From Mermis nigrescens (taxonomy: Eukaryota; Nematoda; Enoplea; Mermithida; Mermithidae), in the NCBI GenBank assembly GCA_036768485.1, contig JAVLUZ010000154.1:37152042-37216041 (forward strand): a stretch of 64,000 nucleotides of DNA. Reading direction: 5' to 3'. Of this stretch, positions 59,213-64,000 are shown piece by piece; position 1 is the first letter of the stretch, and each line of letters starts with the position of its first letter. The notes below the pieces were generated by a model, which saw only the letters and a program-made list of their open reading frames with translations, ran no database searches and was not told the DNA's origin. Position numbers and translations under genes: made by a program.

Positions 59213-59643
59213 TTCATGTATACCTATTTCCTGAGCTGTTGGACCATCCTTTCCCTTAGGAATGTCCTACTCGGACCTACCCAAGAGCTCAAAATTTTGG
59301 GTGGAGGGCATAAGTGCACAGGGTCGGGCGCGGTTGGGGGGGGGTAAAATCTCAGAAATCCAAAACAGTAAATTTAACGTCCACGATTTTTTTGTTGTTT
59401 AAACGAGCAAAATGGTCAAAATAGCCTGTAAAACGTCTTTTCGTGGAATCTCGCATTTTTAAAGCATTTTTAGTCCATTTTGACTGCATTATATCATTTT
59501 TAACACTAAAAATACAAAAATTAATCAATTTTCGGCGCATTTTCGATAAAAAAAGTACATAAAAATACTAACCTCAGCTCAAAATCGCCGGAGAGTACCT
59601 GTCTGCCTTATCCTTTAGCGGGGATCAGCCAGACAGGTACTCC

Positions 59644-59797
59644 CACACATGGGCAGCAAGAAAATTGTGGTGGTGGGTAAGTGAAATCGCCAAAAATGTT
59701 AATAAAAATAGAATTCTGGGGCTCTATAGTAATCTGCGGGGGGAGGGGGTCTCAACTCCCGCAGGGTATGTACCCCGAGCCCCTACGCCCATTTGTG
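59644..59797 (+). mobile_element. hAT-like MITE-like segment, short variant (copy 9)
   Basis: CACACATGGGCAGCAAG at the left and GCCCATTTGTG at the right frame 154 bp that lacks the usual core. The flanks do not match. Confidence 0.5.
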
Positions 59798-60049
59798 TTA
59801 ATACCCCTCACACCCCCAAGTGCATGTATAGTGGGACGTCGTTGTCGCTCAATTTTCAGAGGAAGGCTTAAACGACCTTCAATCTTTGGCCAAAAATGGC
59901 GAAATGCAATGCACCTAAAAATGGTCAAATAACGCAGGTTTTTGCCAAAAATGGGAGGGGCGTCAAAAGTATCTGACTTTGGGGGACGACGGACTTTGGA
60001 CGGGGATACCACACCTGGTCGTGGGGGGGTTCGGGGTGGGGGTATGTAC

Positions 60050-60297
60050 CATACGTGGGCAGCACCAAAACTGGGAGTTGGGGGTGCAAGATTTTTCAAA
60101 GGTCAAAAAATGGCCTTAAAAATGGTGGTATGGCGAGAAAACACCATTTTTCAACGTTTCTCATCGATCACTATCTATTGACATCCAAAAATTGCGAAAA
60201 AAAACAAAAAAAATTTTAAAAATTCAACTCTGGGGGTATTTTGGTTTCTCGGGAGGAGGGGGTTGCATACCCCCAAATCCCCCCATGCCCAGGTGTG
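60050..60297 (+). mobile_element. hAT-like MITE family B, copy 10
   Basis: CATACGTGGGCAGC to GCCCAGGTGTG. Flanks GTATGTAC and GTATGCAC match at 7 of 8. Confidence 0.85.
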
Positions 60298-60305
60298 GTA
60301 TGCAC

Positions 60306-60501
60306 TTCTCGAAAAACCAAAATACCCCTCAGAAATCAATTTTTGAAATTTTTGTTTTTTTCGCAATTTTTTGATGCCATTGGATAGTGCTCGATGAGAA
60401 ACGTCGAAAAATGGTGTTTTTTCGCCCTACTACCATTTTTAAGGCCATTTTTACCTTTGAATAATCTTGCACCCCCAGAATTTTCTTGCTGCCCACGTAT
60501 G
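60306..60501 (-). mobile_element. hAT-like MITE family B, copy 11 (truncated)
   Basis: Inverted copy adjoining copy 10, with a right end CTTGCTGCCCACGTATG. The other end is missing, so the pair forms a near-palindrome. Confidence 0.75.
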
Positions 60502-60579
60502 GGGGTACGATACCCCATCCTCAGTTACATGTATGGTCCTATTTAGTTAGGTACCTACTTGTAGGAAGTTAGTATGCGC

Positions 60580-60844
60580 CACACATGGGCGTGGGAGGGG
60601 TTAGGGGTATGCAGTATGCACCCCCAGAAGTTGAAATACCCTCCCAGAAATCAAAATACCTCCCAGAATTCAAATTTTGAATTTTTTTTGCTTTTTTAGC
60701 AATTTTTTGATGCCGTTGGATAGTGCACGATGAGGAACGTCAAAAAATTATGTTTTTTCGTCATACGACCACTTTTAAGACCATTTTTTGACCTTTGAGA
60801 ATTTTTTCACCCCCCCCCCAGAATTTCGTTGCTGCCCACTCATG
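60580..60844 (-). mobile_element. hAT-like MITE family B, copy 12
   Basis: CACACATGGGCGTGG to GCTGCCCACTCATG, with a perfect 8-bp duplication GTATGCGC. Confidence 0.9.
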
Positions 60845-60923
60845 GTATGCGCCCCTCGTTATGAATATTGGCGTTCTAGTTTCGTGCTAAATATTTTATT
60901 TTCGCAGTCGTCTGCGTCTCGTC

Positions 60924-61181
60924 CACACTGGGCGTGGGGGTTTGGGGGGTATGCACCCCCAGAAACCAAAACTACCCCCCAGAAATCAAAATACCCCCCC
61001 CAGAATTCATTTTTTGAAAATTTTTTTTCGTTTTTTTCGCAATTTTTTATGCCAATGGATAGTGCTTGATGAGAAACGTCGAAAAATGGTGTTTTTATCG
61101 CCATACCACCATTTTTAAGGCCATTTTTCGACCTTCAAAAAAATCTTGCACCCCCCAGAATTTTCTTGCTGCCCACGTATG
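60924..61181 (-). mobile_element. hAT-like MITE family B, copy 13
   Basis: CACACTGGGCGTGGGGG to GCTGCCCACGTATG, with a perfect 8-bp duplication GTCTCGTC. Confidence 0.9.
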
Positions 61182-61267
61182 GTCTCGTCCAAGACATGAC
61201 ATTGCAAAGCATTTGCATTTTGCACTCAACGTAGGTACCTAATTATGTATTAAATCTGGTTTTCAAG

Positions 61268-61579
61268 GGAAATCAGGATGAGAGCGCGAGACAATTTCGA
61301 CGCGACTTCAAGTTCAATCAACGAGACTTTGACGCCTTTTATAAGACGTATAAAAAGCGCGTTAACATGGAAGCCGAATACGCCAAAAAAGCTGCGAGGG
61401 ACGATAACATAAATAACTTCAAAACTAAGCGCGATTTGCACATGCAGCCCTATCAAATTTTTGCCAGAAAGTTTTACAAAGAATTCGAATCGGGTGTTCA
61501 ATCGAAGATTCTTATTTTTTCTGCGTCGCTGCTTAGCCTTGGATTCGCCATGCTTTTCCTTGCGATATCTAAGAATTGA
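61268..61579 (+). CDS. Terminal coding exon of an unidentified C-terminally membrane-anchored protein
   Basis: Open from a likely acceptor (TTTTCAAG before 61268) to TGA at 61577-61579, 103 codons. The sequence is strongly charged (ARQFRRDFKFNQRDFDAFYK, then many Lys/Arg/Glu) and ends in a hydrophobic segment (ILIFSASLLSLGFAMLFLAI) with a short SKN tail. Codon use and charge pattern look like a real exon. The earlier exons were not found in the window. The layout (charged linker then terminal anchor) resembles the C-terminal part of some J-domain proteins, but no motif proves it. A small intronless gene starting at ATG 61367 is an alternative. Confidence 0.55.
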   Translation, partial: GNQDESARQFRRDFKFNQRDFDAFYKTYKKRVNMEAEYAKKAARDDNINNFKTKRDLHMQPYQIFARKFYKEFESGVQSKILIFSASLLSLGFAMLFLAISKN

Positions 61580-61734
61580 TATTTATTTTTGCCTATTACG
61601 TTTGTCTGTATGTTGTTAGAATGCTTATTATATCAAACGCGACGTAATCGATGCTTCCTTGTTGGTTTTTAGAATCAGATCGAAAATTATATCTGAAAAT
61701 TAAAAAAATATCATTATATATCCTGGGCTGCGAC

Positions 61735-61983
61735 CATAGGTGGGCAGCACCGAAATTCTGGGGGGGGGTGAAAAAATTATTAAAGGTCAAAAAAATGGTC
61801 TTAAAAGTGGTCGTATGGCAAAAAAACACCATTTTTCGAGCGTTTCTCATCAAGCTCTATCCAATGGCATCAAAAAATTGCTAAAAAAGCAAAAAAAATT
61901 TTCTGGGGGGATATTTTGATTTCTGGGGGGGGGTATTTCAACTTCTGGGGGTGTATACCCCCAAACCCCCACGCCCATGTGTG
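61735..61983 (+). mobile_element. hAT-like MITE family B, copy 14
   Basis: CATAGGTGGGCAGC to GCCCATGTGTG. Flanks GCTGCGAC and GCTGTGAC match at 7 of 8. Confidence 0.85.
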
Positions 61984-62954
61984 GCTGTGACGCGTAAATT
62001 TGGGAATAAATTTTCAAGAATTTTTTAAGACAATTGGGAATAGATCAACGCAATAATTGCAAACAGCTTGTTTATATAAAAATATCAGCCTGCTTAATTC
62101 AAAATCCTATAACATCGACTAATTTCAGCTTTGTTGGTCAGTGGAAGCCTCAACCCACCGTTTACTGTGCTCTATGCCGGAGGCATAGTGAATCACTTTA
62201 TTGGCATTTTTTCCTGATCTTCCTTATCCATTTGTCCAAAACTTTGTCTAGCCTCGTTTTGGCTTCAGTTACATCGTTTTTAAAGGTTTAGCTCGATGAG
62301 AAGTTACAGAGAAGCAAGAAATAAGCATTTTTTGGCTTATTTACATTGAAATCTCAAAAACTCAAGATGGGAAAATAAAATTCTAAAAAAGTTTGGTTGG
62401 TTTATTACCCGATTTGAATTCCAGCTTTTAAAATGTGGTTGTGCTTAACACAACATAAATCTACTTTTTCTTGTTTTCGCGTGGATGTCCACCAGATTCT
62501 TATGCATTGTAAGTTCTTTAGTTGTATATCTTTCAAAAATGATTTCCATAGAAAGTAACATACATATTTAGAAAGAGCATAAAAAATTGCACTAAATGAA
62601 AGTAATAACTGTCAGAACATGTAAAGAAGGTGCAGGTTAGTATGGACTAGGAGTTTTTCCTATGATGGTGCAATTTGACTGCAAAAACATGATTGTAAAC
62701 GGAGGGTTAATTTTCTAATTTTCGATTCAGCTTCAGCATGACATTACAATACAACTCAAACGACATTTAAGTAGGTGTACGCATGCACATACCTATGCAG
62801 GATGTACGTATCGCCCTGAATGCAGCGACGACACTGAAACACGTACCTACCTACCTAAGCTGCTTGTTTGTACTTGCACATATATAACATATGTAGAATG
62901 GAGCGGACAGCTCGAGGGTGAGGGTTCCGGTCATTTGCAGGGGATGGGGGTCAA
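61984..62954. other. Intergenic, no gene seen
   Basis: AT-rich with short frames only. Nothing is recognised. Confidence 0.45.
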
Positions 62955-63177
62955 ATGGTCTCCACCAAAATTCTGGGGAGTGCAAGATTGTTCAAAGGTC
63001 AAAAAATGGTCTTAAAAATGGTGGTATGACGAAAAACACCATTTTCAACGTTTCTTCTAGAGTACTATTCATTGGCATTCAAAAAATTGCGAAAAAACGA
63101 AAAGTTTTCAAAAATTGAAATCTTGGTGGTATTTTGATTTTTGTGGGTTGCATTGCATACCCCCACGCCCACGTGTG
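62955..63177 (+). mobile_element. hAT-like MITE family B, copy 15 (left end lost)
   Basis: The core GGTCTTAAAAATGGTGGTAT and right end GCCCACGTGTG are present. The left terminus is replaced by unrelated sequence. Confidence 0.7.
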
Positions 63178-63372
63178 GTGGGAATCCCCCATTCCCGTGT
63201 TAATATGGATGGGATGTTTACTACCAATATTCGGCCGTCTCCTACTCCGAACTGAGCAGAAACTTGCATTTCATCTTGCTTTTTTCATTGAAAAGGTCGT
63301 ACATGGGTAGCGCTTAAATTCGGGGGAACCAGGAAAATTTTAGAGGCAGACAAAGGGACTAGAATGGTGACT

Positions 63373-64000
63373 AGGGTGCCCAGATACCTTTGGTCCGAAA
63401 TCAGGACGTTTGAAAAAAAGTAGCTCTTTTCAAAATAACGTTTATTACTATAATAAAACATTAAATTCACACGTATTTACTGCTAGACGATATCTGATTC
63501 AGCAAGTTGTCGTCACCCTAAATCTTTTTATACATTTCACCACATGATAAAGAATTATTTTAATTTGAAGCAAGCCACTGCTTTTTGCACAAGGAAAATA
63601 CTCGTTCCACAGCCGCGTTTGATGTAGGAATAGAAAAAATTACGCTAGCTACAGTTTTCAAATCAACAAATTTTTTGGTTTGAAACAAAGTGGACCATTT
63701 TTATCAATCAAAAATTATTAAATTCATCAGAAGAAGCTTCCAGTAATGAGTGTAAGTCATTTGTTTCATTAAAAAATAAAATTTTCATATTTAATTTCTG
63801 ACCAGAGCGGATAATAGAGCGGTTTAAATTTCATGTGATTTGGTCAGCTTTAATGAACAGAGCAATCTTGTTTACAGTAATTAACTGAGCGCAACATATT
63901 TTATTTAACGCTCAGCGTTATTATCTTAAAATTTTTAAAAAGTTCGGGACAAATCAGGACGGGAAGTCGAATTTCAGGACAAAATCAGGACATTTCTAGG
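63373..64000 (-). mobile_element. hAT element, partial (runs off the window)
   Basis: Starts CTAGGGTGCCCAGATACC, a common type of hAT end. The last 80 bases repeat CAGGACAAAATCAGGACATT, as in subterminal repeats. The second terminus lies beyond the window. Confidence 0.55.
63560..63698 (-). pseudogene. hAT transposase C-terminal dimerisation-domain remnant
   Basis: A 46-codon minus-strand frame contains VIFSIPTSNAAVERVFSLCK, the signature of the hAT C-terminal dimerisation domain, where SNAAVERVFS is the conserved block. It ends WLASN and TAA. The catalytic part is missing or too decayed upstream. It shows that autonomous hAT elements have existed in this genome. Confidence 0.75.

Overview
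This is a eukaryotic, AT-rich window with intron-containing genes and very dense repeats. It is most likely from a nematode. The evidence is a secreted protein built from tandem cysteine repeats of the MIG-18-like fibronectin type I kind, a family I know mainly from nematodes, plus short interstitial runs of TTAGGC, the nematode telomere motif. The species is not determined; this is inference from family knowledge.

Four host coding units are supported. (1) A six-exon secreted MIG-18-like protein (12343-20457, +), whose splice phases agree at every junction. (2) An unrecognised six-exon gene (25094-35005, +) for a single-pass type I membrane protein with a long, basic then Ser/Pro-rich cytoplasmic tail; its last exon appears to contain a one-base frameshift. 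(3) A single-exon J-domain protein with a C-terminal membrane anchor (50090-50662, +). (4) The last coding exon of an unidentified membrane-anchored protein (61268-61579, +). A tRNA-like gene with intact A and B boxes lies at 757-829 (-).

The rest is mostly mobile DNA. 0.4-5.7 kb: a foldback repeat, a 22-bp tandem repeat and a 2.2-kb dispersed repeat that recurs inverted at 37.1-38.7 kb. 5.8-10.5 kb: a decayed LTR retrotransposon on the minus strand (gag plus protease, one frame with stops, LTR-like block upstream). 10.5-35 kb: the two long genes, with hAT-like and Tc1/mariner-like non-autonomous elements in their introns. 38.9-40.2 kb: a 180-bp satellite split by a MITE. 42.2-47.6 kb: a large long-inverted-repeat element holding a 5'-truncated LINE and telomere-like repeats. 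50.7-57.6 kb: a mariner relic with perfect 35-bp inverted repeats, interrupted by a 5,975-bp hAT-like element. 57.7-63.2 kb: a cluster of one hAT-like MITE family. 63.4 kb to the end: a hAT transposase remnant.

The most striking structure is the 5,975-bp element at 51013-56987. It has hAT-type CA...TG ends, a perfect 8-bp target duplication inside the mariner transposase gene, subterminal repeats, an array of about 85-bp units carrying a GGCGC-GAA-GCGCC hairpin, and 1.7 kb of GGTT repeat, but no visible transposase. Its ends match those of a small MITE family with at least 13 copies in the window, nine of them flanked by 8-bp duplications (seven perfect, two 7/8). Together these suggest one family of non-autonomous hAT-like elements ranging from about 250 bp to 6 kb.
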